From Muscardinus avellanarius (lineage: Eukaryota; Chordata; Mammalia; Rodentia; Gliridae), in NCBI GenBank assembly GCA_963383645.1, contig OY726578.1, positions 21,936,388 to 22,000,387 of the forward strand: DNA of 64,000 bases, given 5' to 3'. The number at the start of each line of letters is the position of its first letter. The stretch's first letter is position 1. The notes beneath the pieces were generated by a model. The model was not told where the DNA came from, ran no database searches, and was given only the letters and a program-made list of their open reading frames with translations. Positions 1-10,937 of the stretch are shown here, piece after piece. A program made the position numbers and the translations under genes.

Positions 1-69
1 AAGATGGTGGACGCGGCCCTGCGAGCGCGCAACCTCACTGGCGTCCCCGACGACTACTACCCGAGATGA
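1..69 (+). CDS. WSCD2: C-terminal end of WSCD2 (partial last coding exon)
   Basis: The frame starting at base 1 is open for 22 codons and stops with TGA at 67-69. It encodes a short polar tail containing an NLT sequon and ending in two acidic residues, two tyrosines, proline and arginine. I recognise this as the extreme C-terminus of WSCD2, a Golgi type II membrane protein with WSC domains and a sulfotransferase-like domain, described as a sialic-acid O-sulfotransferase. The rest of the protein lies to the left of the window. The main support is synteny: in human and mouse WSCD2 is the neighbour of CMKLR1 in convergent orientation, and CMKLR1 is found downstream on the opposite strand. The peptide alone is too short for certainty. 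No splice site can be judged because the exon start is outside the window. Confidence 0.72.
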   Translation, partial: KMVDAALRARNLTGVPDDYYPR

Positions 70-1076
70 TGCTGCCGAGCGCGCAGGGGAGGGCTGGGCG
101 CGCTGCACCCCGGGGCACCCGGTGGGGGACCATCCCCTTGGCTGCTGTTGCGTTTGCTGAGTTTCCTGCATGACAGAGGAGGCTCCAGGGAAGAGATTGC
201 CAGGCACACCTACTGCCCCGCACCACCGGAGATGGGGGACACCTGGTTGGGGAGTTCCAGCTACTTGGACCCTGTTCTGTACCCACCTTCCCCGAATCGC
301 TGCCCCCGGCCCCCTGGGCTCTGCTGGTGGACTCCAGGTTTCATCGTTGTCATGGGGACAGCAATGCGTGGTGGAGGATCTTGATGGCCCCTGTAAAAGC
401 CAGCTCCCTCTTGGGGAAAGGGCCCCGCCTCCTCTCTCGCACCCGGGAAGTACTGGCCTGGTCTTTAAGAAAGATTGCTGTGCACGTTTCCCAGGCCTTG
501 GGTTTCTGACACTCTGGGTAGGGGGAGAGGAAGGCGCTCACGGTAGGAGCAGCGGCACCCCGAGCCCCCCCCCCCCCAGGCCACGCTGCACCCGAGGGAG
601 AAGCGGGCCGCCTTTCCACCTCTGGAGCTGGAATCCCGCCTCTGCTTCTCGTGCTCTGTCTAAAAGGTGAACTTGGGGTCCTGATCCACTTCCCGAGCTC
701 CACAGGCACCAAGAGCTGGTCTGAGAGGATGGCCAATTGTCGTGGGCAGAAAGAAAATCACAGCCCCAAGGACATATTTCTCCCTGTGGGGGGCAACACG
801 CCCATCTTACACTGCCCTCTGACCCCTACCAGCGGGTCCTTTGCTATCCTGATGAGAGCAAGAATGCCCCAAATCAGATGCAACTATGCCCAGAAGAGCC
901 GCCCCTGTTTTCCTAGGTCATCCCCCCCCCCACCTCGGTCTTAGCCCGGAGGGACCAGCTCCCACTGGGGGTCCTTTAAGGAACGGGGTCATTTTTACTA
1001 TAACGCTGCAGTCTTGATGCTGAGACACCAAACCAAAGGATTTCGGAGGTCCTGAGTGGCTGATCGTCTGTTAAAA
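70..1076 (+). other. Probable WSCD2 3' UTR and downstream flank
   Basis: GC-rich, repeat-free sequence directly after the WSCD2 stop, with short C-runs near 567 and 926. It contains only short overlapping open frames with no recognisable domain. I could not identify a convincing AATAAA with a GT-rich downstream element, so the 3' UTR end is not set. The label is inferred from position only. Confidence 0.45.
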
Positions 1077-1270
1077 AGCCAGGCGAGGCGACGCATGCCT
1101 GTAATCCTAGCACTTGGGAGGCTGAGACGGGAGGATCAAGGGCTTGTGGCCAGCCTCAGCAACTTTGTGAGCCCCTCCGCACAACTTAAGTGAGACCCTG
1201 TTTCAAATTTTAAAAAAGGGCTGGGGGTGTAGCTCAGAGGCAGAACACCCCTGGATTGAACCCCTAGTAA
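1077..1270 (+). mobile_element. B1-dID-type SINE
   Basis: First of about forty copies of the dominant SINE. The 5' half is B1-like (GCCTGTAATCCTAGCACTTGGGAGGCTGAG). The middle is A-rich after TGAGACCCTGTTTCAAA. The 3' half is ID/tRNA-like, with an A box in GTAGCTCAGAGG and a B box in GGATTGAACCCC. This composite structure is known from squirrel and dormouse genomes. Confidence 0.92.
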
Positions 1271-1869
1271 CTAACATCAGCACACACAGCCCCTGGCCCC
1301 CAGCCCCACACCCATGCCCTCTTGTTATGTAGATACAAAAGCCATAGGTCACAGCCTGTCTCTGTCCTGTCTGGAGTGGCCTCCCCAAAGCCTTCTCTGA
1401 AATCCCGTGGTGCAAGTCAGTACTCCGTCCCAAATCACAGAGGAGCTCCAGGGGAGGTGTGTGAAAGAGATCTATTTTTTTAAGAGGAATCTGACCGGTG
1501 CATTCCGCCCCCAGACGCTGGCTGTGCAAAGAGAAGGGCCCCGGGGGTCAGACCTGTGCCTCTTTTCTCGGATTCCCTCGACTCTAGGATCTGGGCCACC
1601 CCAGGGCTCAGCCAGGGGGCTCTGAATGTATTTTGTACCGTGTTTCTTTACCCTGGGCTAATTTCTAGTCTTCTTTCATGAAGCAGTAGAGGCCTCCCTA
1701 TCTGCTTGGAAGTTCAGCTCTCTCTGGGAGACTCGGCCCGAGACCTGGGCTGGTTCTTGGCAGGTGGTGGCCTCTGACCCCACGCTTCTGACTGAAGATT
1801 CCTCAGGTCAACACTACCAGTAAATGCGAGTTTTGTTGATAATTCTGTCACGTGGTGGAGTATTGTCTA

Positions 1870-1871
<2 letters not shown>
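1271..1871. other. Unique intergenic sequence
   Basis: No gene, SINE or recognisable old repeat is seen. Short open frames have no domain. Confidence 0.5.

Positions 1872-1908
<37 letters not shown>
1872..1908. repeat. (GT)n microsatellite
   Basis: Uninterrupted GT run of about 18 units. It is the first of a pair roughly 180 bp apart. Confidence 0.97.
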
Positions 1909-1910
<2 letters not shown>

Positions 1911-2086
1911 ATGTGCGAGAGGCAGAGGGCGTTTGTTTGTGGGGAAGGCTGCTGTAGGGTTGCGTTTGGGCCTGCCTACCTCCCTGTCTCTGGCATACCA
2001 GCCCCGAGGGACTGTGCACTTTGTGAAATTGTCCTTGTGTTGTGAGACTATATCCACAGCGGGCGGGATGATTGTCCCATTTGAAC

Positions 2087-2089
<3 letters not shown>

Positions 2090-2131
<42 letters not shown>
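2090..2131. repeat. (GT)n microsatellite
   Basis: About 20 uninterrupted GT units, followed by imperfect GT-rich sequence to about 2150. Confidence 0.97.
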
Positions 2132-3283
2132 TTGTGAGTGTTTGTAGAGGGCTGTGAGGCCTAAGCGTGAGGAGCTGGAGCTGCCTGTGTGTGGGAGGGT
2201 GTGCCTTCTGCACCCATCTTCTGTCTTGGTCACTGTGGGGAGGGTTGGGGGGAGCGTGGGAAGAGACTGTTGGAGTGTTGTGTAAGGGTTGCTACTTGGG
2301 TTTGTGCAAGGGTATGGGTGAGTTTATCTGTGGGAGGTGCCCCGTGTATGTGTGTGTGTGTGAGAGAGACAGAGAGACAAAAAAAAAGAAAGACAGAGAA
2401 GTCTCTCTTGTTCCCTGACAGATGGGGGTTGCATCCCAGTCTCCAAACCTCTAAATGTGAAAGAAGGAATACTCTGCCTTGTCTCCCTCACACACCAGAG
2501 GGGCTTCTGTGGAAAGGTGTGGTGCTGGGCATTGTTTCCCAGCCAGAGGGAGGAGGGAGAGTAGCGTGGATCCCAGTGGTGCTGGCTCAGGGAACATGGT
2601 TGGCTGTCACCCCGTGGTGGTCTTGCTGCGCCCCCAGGACTCCAGGACAGCCAGCGAGGCCCAGCAGGTGCTGACAGCTGAAATCCATTGCAGATTCCTC
2701 CAGTAACCCTGGGGGCAGCTGCAAAGGTCTCCAGCACAGGAGGGAGAGGAGGAGAAAGAGGCCGAGGGGAGCTGGAGGCCGGCTCTGCTCTGGGAGGCCC
2801 CGCAGCTACTCCGGCCCCTTTCCTCCCTCTGTTTTCTTTTCTCTGCATCCCTCCCCCTTTCTCACTGTTTTTTTTTTACCCTGCCCCCTGCTGTCAATGC
2901 CTCTCTTTGTGATAGCTTTGCTTTCCCCCACCTGCTCATTACACCTCTTGTCTTTCTCGCCCCCCCTTCTCCCCTCCCAGCCTCTCCATTATCTCATTAT
3001 CCCGTCTCTTCCTTGAGCACGGTGTGTCTCTCCATCTCTGCCTCTTGATCTCTGCACCGTCTTTCTGTCTTCCTCTCTCCCCACCCCAGCTGGCCTCTCC
3101 CGGTCTCCTCATCCTGGAGAGCGGGGGCGACTCTGTGGGATCCAGACATAGTGAGACAAATGGTACCCAGGCTGGTAACCAAGGAAGTGGTTTCCCTAGC
3201 AACAGAATCTGCAGGCACAGGCTGCACTGCCCCATCCCTTCACTGGTGTAGTAAGACAGTAAGCAGAATGGGGGTGGGGGAAG
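2132..3283. other. Unique sequence with a GT/GA patch and pyrimidine-rich stretch
   Basis: A short GT then GA patch lies at 2348-2400. From about 2810 to 3090 the + strand is strongly C/T-rich. No gene is recognised. Confidence 0.5.
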
Positions 3284-3352
3284 AGGATGGATGGATGGGT
3301 GGGTGGGTGGGTGGATGGATGGATGGATGGATGGATGGATGGATGGATGGGG
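3284..3352. repeat. (GGAT/GGGT)n tetranucleotide repeat
   Basis: GGATGGATGGGTGGGTGGGT followed by about eight GGAT units, ending in a G-rich stretch. It matches a tetranucleotide microsatellite with internal T/A variants. Confidence 0.95.
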
Positions 3353-3977
3353 TGGGGGGAAAGCCCTGAGACACTCAGTAAGACACAGCTATAATGATCC
3401 TCACAAAAGAGGGTGGTGGTCTCCTACCAGCTCAGAGCCTGACGCTTTAGAGACACTCCAAAATATGAGAGACTGGGGACTGTGGTGGTCAGAAAGACGC
3501 ATATAAAATGTAGGGAGTTAAGAGAAGAACCCACAGGATGTGGGGAGAGGAGGAGACCAAAAAAAAGCAAAGAGGACCTCAAGGTCCCAGCCTGCGCAGC
3601 TTGGGGACATGAGGCCTTTGGTGGAAATGGAGAACGCAGGTCAGAGGGTGGGCGAGGGAAGGGAAGCTGGTACCCTGACCTGGCTCCCCACACCCCCAGA
3701 GTTCATCTAGCCAGCAGGGGTGGGGAAACAATTCTCTCTGGGAAATTGGCGACCAGAAATGTGGAGAATGGCACATCCCTGAGGGTGGCGAGAGACTCAG
3801 AAAAGTTGAATTAAAATGCTCTGGGACACAGAAACTGGTGACAACCTTTGGACGTGACCCTGGGAACAACCCAGAGCCTTTCCGGGATGTGGAAGAGACC
3901 GAAGAGGATATGATGTGGGAAAACAACCACAGAAAGAGAAAGAGAGAGAAACAAGAGTGAGAGGGATTGAAATCATT
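3353..3977. other. Unique purine-rich sequence
   Basis: A-, G-rich on the + strand, with no recognisable repeat or coding domain. Confidence 0.45.
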
Positions 3978-3985
3978 GATCTGGC

Positions 3986-4028
3986 ATCACCACCACCACC
4001 ACCACCGCCACCGCCGCCGCCGCCGCCG
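3986..4028. repeat. (CAC)n-(CGC)n trinucleotide repeat
   Basis: Seven CAC units grade through mixed CACCGC into about five CGC units, then end in GGGAAAAC. The triplets look like a transition series. Confidence 0.95.
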
Positions 4029-4179
4029 GGAAAACAAAAATATGTTCAATTTTAGAAAAATGAGAAAGGCAGAGAACGGTAACAAAAGCGGCCTACTGTA
4101 TGACAGCTTCTGAGGCTATAAATAACTGTCCCCAAAGAAAAACGTCTGTCAAGATGCATTTCCCTTCCGGAGAGAAGAA

Positions 4180-4770
4180 TCCCGTCCCAGGTCCACGTTG
4201 GTATTTAAATGACTCAGAGAGGGTGTGGGAGGGACAGGGGGACGAAGTGCAGGAAGTTGATCAATGAAACACACAACCTGGCTCGCCTTTTCCAGAAAAG
4301 CAATAAAGCGTGCCGGCGGCGAGGAGGGCTGTAAATCTGGATGATAATAATATCCGTCCTCGCAAAAGCAACATGTTTATTTATCATGGGTGCAGGTTTG
4401 CTGTTTCCCCCTTAAATTTACAGTCTGCAATCTGCCGGTGTGCGGGGGTTAGGATCATGAAAATGAGGACAGACCGGCAGAACGCAGAGGAGGGAGAGAT
4501 GATAAAATATTTATCCCCTCGCCCCACCCCCAACCCCGGCTGCCTTAAATCCAATTTCAAACAAAGGCGGTGATTTATCGGAGCAGGGCCTTGCAGGTCT
4601 ATTTCAGGCCTCCGACGGCTTCACTGAAAGAAACCATCGCCGTGCAGTAGAAGGGGTCGCAGCCCAATGATTTCTGTGTCTCCTGGAGTAATTTGCTAAA
4701 TAATTATGGGGAATGAACCATCGGTCGGAGTGACAGAGAGGGTACAGCCCTGGCTGGAGACAGGAACTTT
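4180..4770. promoter_or_regulatory. Candidate conserved noncoding element (enhancer-like)
   Basis: About 590 bp of repeat-free sequence. Blocks of intermediate GC content are mixed with homeodomain- and FOX/MEF2-like AT cores: TTTATTTATCATG near 4378, GATAAAATATTTATC near 4501, and TTGCTAAATAATTATGG near 4691. Mixed AT cores in unique sequence without SINEs is typical of deeply conserved developmental elements. No coding frame is convincing. Conservation itself cannot be tested here. Confidence 0.4.
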
Positions 4771-4859
4771 TATGTGTTCTAAAGTGGAGGATACGAGGGA
4801 AGAGAAATTCTCCTCTGAAACATGAGTTAGGCACTCAAGCCATCATCCGAGTTACCCGG

Positions 4860-4982
4860 GCTTCTAGAACTTGACAGACCCTGGCTCATCTCAGACCCTC
4901 TGAATCGAATCGATTTTCTAAAGATGGGACCCAGGAATCCACCTGTATTTTCCAAAGCTTTCCAGGTATAGAAACCACTGCA
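4860..4982. mobile_element. MER5-like DNA transposon fossil
   Basis: Wording such as CTCATCTCAGACCCTCTGAATC, followed by CCACCTGTATTTTCCAAAGC, resembles the internal part of a MER5-type hAT non-autonomous element. Old and weak. Confidence 0.35.
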
Positions 4983-5135
4983 GTAAGAAGGTGTGCGGCA
5001 AAGAGCCTATGGGCTTGCACAAGACAAGGTGGGTACACAGCTCACCTGTTGATGACCACTGCCCCAAGCCTGGGCCACCTCACAGCACAGAGGATAAAGG
5101 TCTGCTGCCATCACCCATGCCTCTATGCATTCTAG

Positions 5136-5205
5136 AGCCGGCACATAGTAGGTGCAACACCTGGCACATAGTAGGCACTGAGGAAATGCCTGTTGCCTTT
5201 CCCAG
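5136..5205 (+). mobile_element. MIR 3'-end fragment
   Basis: GCACATAGTAGG occurs twice about 25 bp apart in a context matching the MIR 3' end (CTGGCACATAGTAGGCAC). The second copy suggests a small local duplication. Confidence 0.5.
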
Positions 5206-5287
5206 TAATTGAATCAGGAATATTAAAGGATAGTAGGAGAACTTCAGTCACCAAGCCAGGCCTGGCTGAGTTCCTTAGCTGCTTGGA

Positions 5288-5328
5288 AGTTTGTTTGTTT
5301 GTTTGTTTGTTTGTTTGTTTGTTTGTTT
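5288..5328. repeat. (GTTT)n microsatellite
   Basis: About ten GTTT units. Confidence 0.96.
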
Positions 5329-5756
5329 TGGTGTCTCACTTGCACCTGGATCCCTGTGAAGCCAGCGGTGCATGGTGCAGGCCACTCACCATGGTGCACA
5401 AGAGCTGGCTGAGCACATCTCTTCCAAAATTTGCACGCGTTGATGTCACCTGGGTAGCTTGAAATTGACCGCAGTAGAATGTTTCATCTTGGATACTGCC
5501 GGGATAGTTTAGCTGGTGCTACAAATCAGGAGAATCTTTTGTTGTTATTGTTTCTGAGAAACAGCTGGTAAGTATTTGCCAATATAACACTACCCAGAGC
5601 ACACTGGGAAGCCTCCATTCGGCTGATGTCTGAGCCTCCTTTAGATTCGGTTCAGGGTCCTCTACTTCCAGGCAGCCTCCCCTGACTACAAAGCTCCTCT
5701 AACCACCTGATCACAGCTCTGGACATGGCAATTTCTTGTGATCACTTTAGTAACCT

Positions 5757-5757
<1 letters not shown>
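5329..5757. other. Unique sequence
   Basis: Nothing recognisable beyond ordinary intergenic sequence. Confidence 0.45.

Positions 5758-5791
<34 letters not shown>
5758..5791. repeat. (GT)n microsatellite
   Basis: About 16 GT units. Confidence 0.97.
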
Positions 5792-5792
<1 letters not shown>

Positions 5793-6004
5793 TTACCAGG
5801 ATCTGAGTTTCATTAGTGTAAAAACCAAGTCCTCCTCCTGTCTGTATTTCCCCGAGGCTTCTTACACAGAGCAGGTGATGGGCCAAGGAGAGAATGAATA
5901 CATCAATCACATTTAACTCCGCCCACTAGTGTCTTGGCTGTCTTGGGGGTCCATGGATAGGAGGATCCATCTGCCCAGATGTTGGCAAAGAAGATAGTAG
6001 CTAA

Positions 6005-6240
6005 TTCTTATTAGCTACTGATTCTATGCTGGCACTATGCTAGGAGTTTTGCCTGTTTAATAACCAATTGCCAGAGCCCTAGGAGGCAGGGGCTCTTGTC
6101 ACCCCCATTTCACATCGGGGAAACCAAGGCTCAGAGAGGTGAGACGGTGTGCCCAAGGTCTCGCCGCCTGGGAATTATGGAACTGGACTTTGAACCCCCC
6201 TCCCCTGGCAGCCTGGTTTCAAAGTCCACACATTTAACCA
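6005..6240 (-). mobile_element. MIR SINE
   Basis: Reads as antisense MIR: ACTATGCTAGGAGTTTTGCC, then CCCCATTTCACATCGGGGAAACCAAGGCTCAGAGAGG, then the CCAAGGTC block and GAACCC. It is nearly full length. Confidence 0.75.
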
Positions 6241-6462
6241 CTAGACTTTATTTTAGAGGGAAAGATGAGTTCAGAGCCAAGGAAAATGGAGTGGGTCTAG
6301 CCAGACATCAGGGAGGGCTCCTAGCAAAAAGTGTACAGCCAGGATGAAATGCTACTGCGGAAGAGATGCGGGGAAAAAACATGTCGGGACAAGGATTGGC
6401 TTTCCTGGGAATATTTAGATGTCTTGGGACTTAAATTAGGAAATAGGAAATTATCCATTCAA

Positions 6463-6680
6463 ACCCAGGCATGGTGGCGCATGCTTATAAGGACTGGTAA
6501 GTCCTTAGGAGGCTGAGACAGGAGGATTGCAGGTTTGAGGTCAGCCTCAGCAAGTAGTGAGACTCTCATCAACCTCGCAAGACTGTTTAAAACTCTGTTT
6601 AAAAATAAAATGTCAAAAGGGCTGGGGGTATAACTTAGGGTAGAGTGTCCCTGGGCTTAATACTCAGTCACACAAACAAA
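6463..6680 (+). mobile_element. B1-dID-type SINE
   Basis: The B1-like half (GGCATGGTGGCGCATGCTTA) has a small internal duplication around AAGGACTGGTAAGTCCTTAG. The ID half is degraded (GGGGGTATAACTTAGGGTAG). Confidence 0.85.
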
Positions 6681-6689
6681 AGTGTCCAA

Positions 6690-6905
6690 TCTGGTAGTTT
6701 ATAAATTAAGGCAGCAGGGCCCTATCATCAGGCAAATCAAAATGTGGAACTCTGAATTCCAATACAGTGATTCTTGGCCAGAGATGATTTCGCATACTGG
6801 GATCTTTAGCGATGTCTGGAGGTATTTTTGTTTCTCGCCACTTAGGAAGGAGGGGCATTACTGGATCTAGGAAACAGAGGCCAGGGCTGCAATACCCACC
6901 GGGTG
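6690..6905 (+). mobile_element. MER20-like hAT transposon fossil
   Basis: GTGATTCTTGGCCAGAGATG, then AGCGATGTCTGGAGGTATTTTTG, match the diagnostic MER20 wording (AATGTCTGGAGACATTTTTGG). A related copy lies 1 kb downstream. Confidence 0.6.
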
Positions 6906-7185
6906 AAGTGAGATGGAGACTTCCCTAAGTGGATTAGTTTGGGAGATGGCGGGCCAAACACCTTTTGGCTCTCAGCTACAAAGTAGGTTCCTAAGTTCCC
7001 ATGACAACCGCTGAGTGATGCTCACCTCTTCTACTGCTCTGCCTCTTGGGTCTCTACCAATCCTTTCCTTCCTGTTTCTACTCCCTCTACCCCCACCCCA
7101 GCCTGTGGAGATAAAGGAAAAATGTCTTCCCCAGGGAAGACTACACTGGGAGAAAACAGCCTAAAACCCTTCCTCTCTTTTATTT

Positions 7186-7400
7186 ACTATTTTTTAGCAC
7201 TGGGGATTAAACCTCTGAGCTAAGCCCCCAGCTCTACTTTATTTTATTTCATTTTATTTCTCTTTATTTTATTTTTGAAACAGGGTCTCACTAGGTTGAT
7301 GAGAATCTTGCTCTTGCTGAAGCTGTCCTTTAACCTGCGACCCTCCTGCCTCAGCCTCCCAAGTACTGAAATTACAGGAGTGGGACACCATGCCTGGCTT
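7186..7400 (-). mobile_element. B1-dID-type SINE (inverted)
   Basis: Tail-first orientation. The ID half is antisense (GCACTGGGGATTAAACCTC), followed by a T-rich linker, GAAACAGGGTCTCACTAGG and the antisense B1 half ending in CACCATGCCTGGCTT. Confidence 0.9.
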
Positions 7401-7669
7401 AAGACCCTTTCATTATGACCATGGAAGGCAGAAATCTGGGTAGAGGCAGAAAAAAAGCAGCTTAAAAACAACAAAGATCCAGTCATCAAACTGGGAAGGG
7501 GACCGGAAGAAAAGGGGTGTTCTCAGACCAGCACAGGAGTCTAACAAAAAGCATGAATCATCTCCTCCCCCCGAAAATATGTGCATGCACATAGAATTTT
7601 ATGTATAGTTCCAAAGAATATTTAGACCCCCGGGCACCTAAATTAAGAATTTATAAGTCATCTAAATCA

Positions 7670-7950
7670 GTGGCTCCCAAATTAGGGCAGTAGAATCCTA
7701 TGAAAGCCAACGTGAAGCCCTGATCTCAAGTGTAGTGGTTCTTAATCAGGATGGCTTTGTACCCCCAAGGAATGCTTAGCAATGTCTAGAGATATTTTTG
7801 GTCTCCCTCATTGGGAGAGGGGAGATACTCCTGGCTTCTAGTGGATGGAGGCTAGGTATCTGCTCAACGCCCCACAGTGCACTCAACAACCCCCAAAGCA
7901 AAGCATCGGTGACCCAAGTCACCAATACCATCAAGAGGGACAAGCCCTGG
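7670..7950 (+). mobile_element. MER20-like hAT transposon fossil
   Basis: GTGGTTCTTAATCAGGATGG, then GCAATGTCTAGAGATATTTTTGG, then CTTCTAGTGGATGGAGGCTAGG: the full diagnostic order of MER20, clearer than the copy at 6690. Confidence 0.7.
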
Positions 7951-9052
7951 TATCCGATAATAAGAGGGAGCCGCCCATGCATCCATTCAGAGAAGTGGGA
8001 TTGGAGCAGGCATGTAGCTCCTCTAGCATGGAACAACCAAAGTGCCACAGGGACACTTTGAAGAAGCCAGAGAACTCCACATGCACACATCTAAGGTGGC
8101 ATGTTTATGTAAAATCCTACCTTCAGATGTTACAGCTGTATTTTCTACTTTTACCTAATCACACCCTGATAATTCATCTTGGAGGTGAATCTTGATTTAG
8201 GAAATCTAAATTATTTTGTCTGTCTTTGATTGGCGCTCCCTGAAAGCAGAGCCCTCGGGCAAGGATTTGATGTGCGTGCAGATCATTTAATTAAGAGATG
8301 ACCCCAGGGAGCTAAGACCAGGAGACAAGACAGAGAAGACGCCGCAGTGCATCACCAAGGTTGTGACCGTGAGCCACAGGAGTGTGGTTCCACCAATACC
8401 TCCTAAAAACAACCCAGTCCGTCTCCTAGGATCATCTACTAGAGGAACTGGAAGATCTATTCATTGGATCCTCACTGTCACTTATTGAAAGTTGCCTCTT
8501 CTGGGGCTGGCAACATTTTCTTGCATGGACTCCATCGAGATGGAGCAGAAAATCATGACATTAGTGAGGTCTAGGGCCAAAAGCAGGATTCATGGCACAA
8601 ACGTGGGTCAAGACACAGAAGAATGCGTGAATAAGAGCCCACAGAGAACTGTCAGCATGAGCTCCAGCTGAAATTAGAGGTGCCTACAGGCACGTATTAG
8701 CACACCAGACACATAGTCTAATGGACACACCATTCTTGAGGTTCTTCCTGGCTTTGGGCCTTATCGCCACCAACCACGAAGCGCCCCAATTCTCAGCTTT
8801 CTCTTCTGTAAAGTAAAAGGCAATGGCTGCTCTCTCTCATAGCCATTGAGAGAATAGGATGAGCTCATGTTTGTAAAGTGCCTGGCAAAGAGTAGATACT
8901 CGGTGAACAGGAGCTGCCAATCTTGTACTTGAACAGCAGCCAGGGCCTGAAAGCAGCTCCACCTGGAAATGGGATCAGCTCCACTCCCATTAACATGTTT
9001 AGCGTGGCCGGTGCCAAGAACAAAACAAACCCCTAGAAAGTAAAAATTGGTA
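7951..9052. other. Unique or unclassified old sequence
   Basis: No gene seen. 8230-8340 (AGAGCCCTCGGGCAAGG ... AATTAAGAGATGACCCC) has the feel of an old LTR fragment, but I cannot name it. Confidence 0.4.
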
Positions 9053-9449
9053 GCTGCTTTGGTCAGCTTTCCATCATTGTGGCAAAATACCTGACATAAA
9101 CAACTTACAAGGAGAGAAGATTTATTGGGACCCTGGCTGCAGAGGTTTCTGCCCATGGTTGCTCGGCCCTATTGCTATGGGCCTGGAGTGGCACAGAATG
9201 TCACGGTGGGAGCATGTGATGAAGAAGGCCTGTTTACCTTGTGGTAACCAGAGAATTAAAGAGAAGCAAAGAGAGAAGTAAGAAGGGGCCAGGCTCCAAT
9301 ATCCCTTTCAAGGGCACACCCCTAATGACCTAACTTCCTCCACTAGGTCCCGCCTCTTGAGGGTTTTACCACCTCCCAATAGCACTATGAGCTGGGGACC
9401 AAGCCTTCAACACATGAGCCTTTGGGGGACACATTCAAACCATAGCAGT
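9053..9449 (-). mobile_element. MaLR-type LTR (inverted)
   Basis: Read on the minus strand it begins TGCTATGGTTTGAATGTGTCC and continues with ACATGTGTTGAAGGCTTGG-like wording, the GGGAGGTGG block, an AATAAATC polyadenylation region and GTATTTTGCCACAATGATGG. This is the standard order of ERVL-MaLR LTRs. No coding remnant is attached. Confidence 0.7.
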
Positions 9450-10028
9450 GACTCTGCGGGCCTCTGCTACAAAGGACCAAATGGACAGATGGGCATGAAG
9501 AAAGGGAAAGTCTCCAGTAGGGCTTTCAAGGCATAATGGTCTTCTAGTATAGACCTCATTAGAGTCTCCCTAGGTCCCAGTTGGTGAATCATATCCAGTG
9601 GTTCCAAGTGATATTAGTCAGCTCATACAGAGAAAAAGAAATTTCTTTACTCTTTCAAGTGGAGAAAACAGAGTAACTTAGGTAGGTCATAAGACTCAAA
9701 TACCTAGACAATACAGATGATTGCCACAAGTACTGTACAAGTTAAGTGTGTTGTAGTTCCCCATCCTGAATGCAAAAGAATACCCTATATTTTTGTATCG
9801 CCCTGTAATCTTCATTGAAACACAGGGCTTCTACTGTCATACTCAAGAGGATGAGTTTTCGTAAGACTTTGTTAATGCTCATACTTTTGAAAGAGATATA
9901 CAGAGAAATATCCCTCTATTATGAGATAAATATACCAGCACAGTATTAAATGACAGCTAACTCTGGATTTAAGAGGCAACAGAGAGTGGTGGAGACTGTG
10001 ACTAACTGAATATTCTGTCATGGTGACA
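9450..10028. other. Unique sequence
   Basis: AT-rich, with no gene or nameable repeat. Confidence 0.4.

Positions 10029-10076
<48 letters not shown>
10029..10076. repeat. (CA)n microsatellite
   Basis: About 24 uninterrupted CA units. Confidence 0.97.
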
Positions 10077-10078
<2 letters not shown>

Positions 10079-10099
10079 AGCAGAGCACTTAAGGTATAA

Positions 10100-10744
10100 A
10101 TCCCCTGACTAAACAAAGCATAAGCTAGGTAAGACTGACAGGGCTGACTTTCTGGAACTCTGACATTTAACCCAGAATCTACAGAAAGAAAATGAAAAGT
10201 ACAGTAACTGAAATGAAAAATTCACTGAAGATATTCAGCAGCGGATATGAAGAGAAAAAAAGAAAGAAGCATTGAATTTAAAGGTAGAAAACTGGAATTA
10301 TCCAGTATGAGAAACAGAAATATAAAAGAAAAATGAAAAGTAAAAAATGAAAAACCAGACCCTAAGATGTCTGTAAAACACCATCAAGCATAAAACACAT
10401 CAATTATTGGAGCTACAAAAGGAGAAAATAAAAAGAAAAAAGGAAGACTATTAAAAGAAATACTGGCCAAAAATTATCCCAATTTGATGAAATACACAAA
10501 TTTACACATCTAAGATGCTCAATGGATTCAAGTAGAATAAATCCAAAGAAACTCGCATCATGACATTGTAATCAAATGGCCAAAAACAAACACAAAGAGA
10601 ATCTTTAAGCAGCAAGATAGAAATGACTCATCACGTTCAAAGGACCCTCAATAAGACTACTAGCCTTTTCTCATTAGATATTTTAAAGACCAGAGGCACA
10701 GTCCAAGTTTTAAAATAAAAAAACAATTAAGAATTCTATATATT
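10100..10744 (+). mobile_element. Old L1 (LINE-1) fragment, left part
   Basis: A-rich + strand text with L1-type wording: AATTATCCCAATTTGATGAAA, CACATCTAAGATGCTCAATGG, AGAATCTTTAAGCAGCAAGATAG, AAGACTACTAGCCTTTTCTC, ending AAGAATTCTATATAT. Many stops; no ORF survives. It resumes at 12046 after the inserted SINEs and pyrimidine array. Confidence 0.75.
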
Positions 10745-10935
10745 ACATATGTGTGTTATGGCACACCCTTATAATCTCAGTACTTGGGAGGCTGAGACAG
10801 GCAGGTCTCAGGTTTGCAGCCAGCCTCAGTTACGTAGTGAGACTTAGCAACCTAGCATGACCTTGTTCCACACAAAATTAAAATAAAAAGGATGAGAGCA
10901 TAGCTTGGAGGTACAGTGACATATCATCCTCATTC
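10745..10935 (+). mobile_element. B1-dID-type SINE inserted in L1
   Basis: TTATGGCACACCCTTATAATCTC..., with the linker CCTTGTTCCACACAAAATT and a degenerate ID half (AGAGCATAGCTTGGAGG). Its tail runs straight into the 893-bp C/T array. Confidence 0.8.
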
Positions 10936-10937
10936 AT

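Noticed and set aside
1225..1270. tRNA gene suggested by A- and B-box-like motifs
   Set aside because: It is the ID half of a SINE, repeated about forty times in the window.
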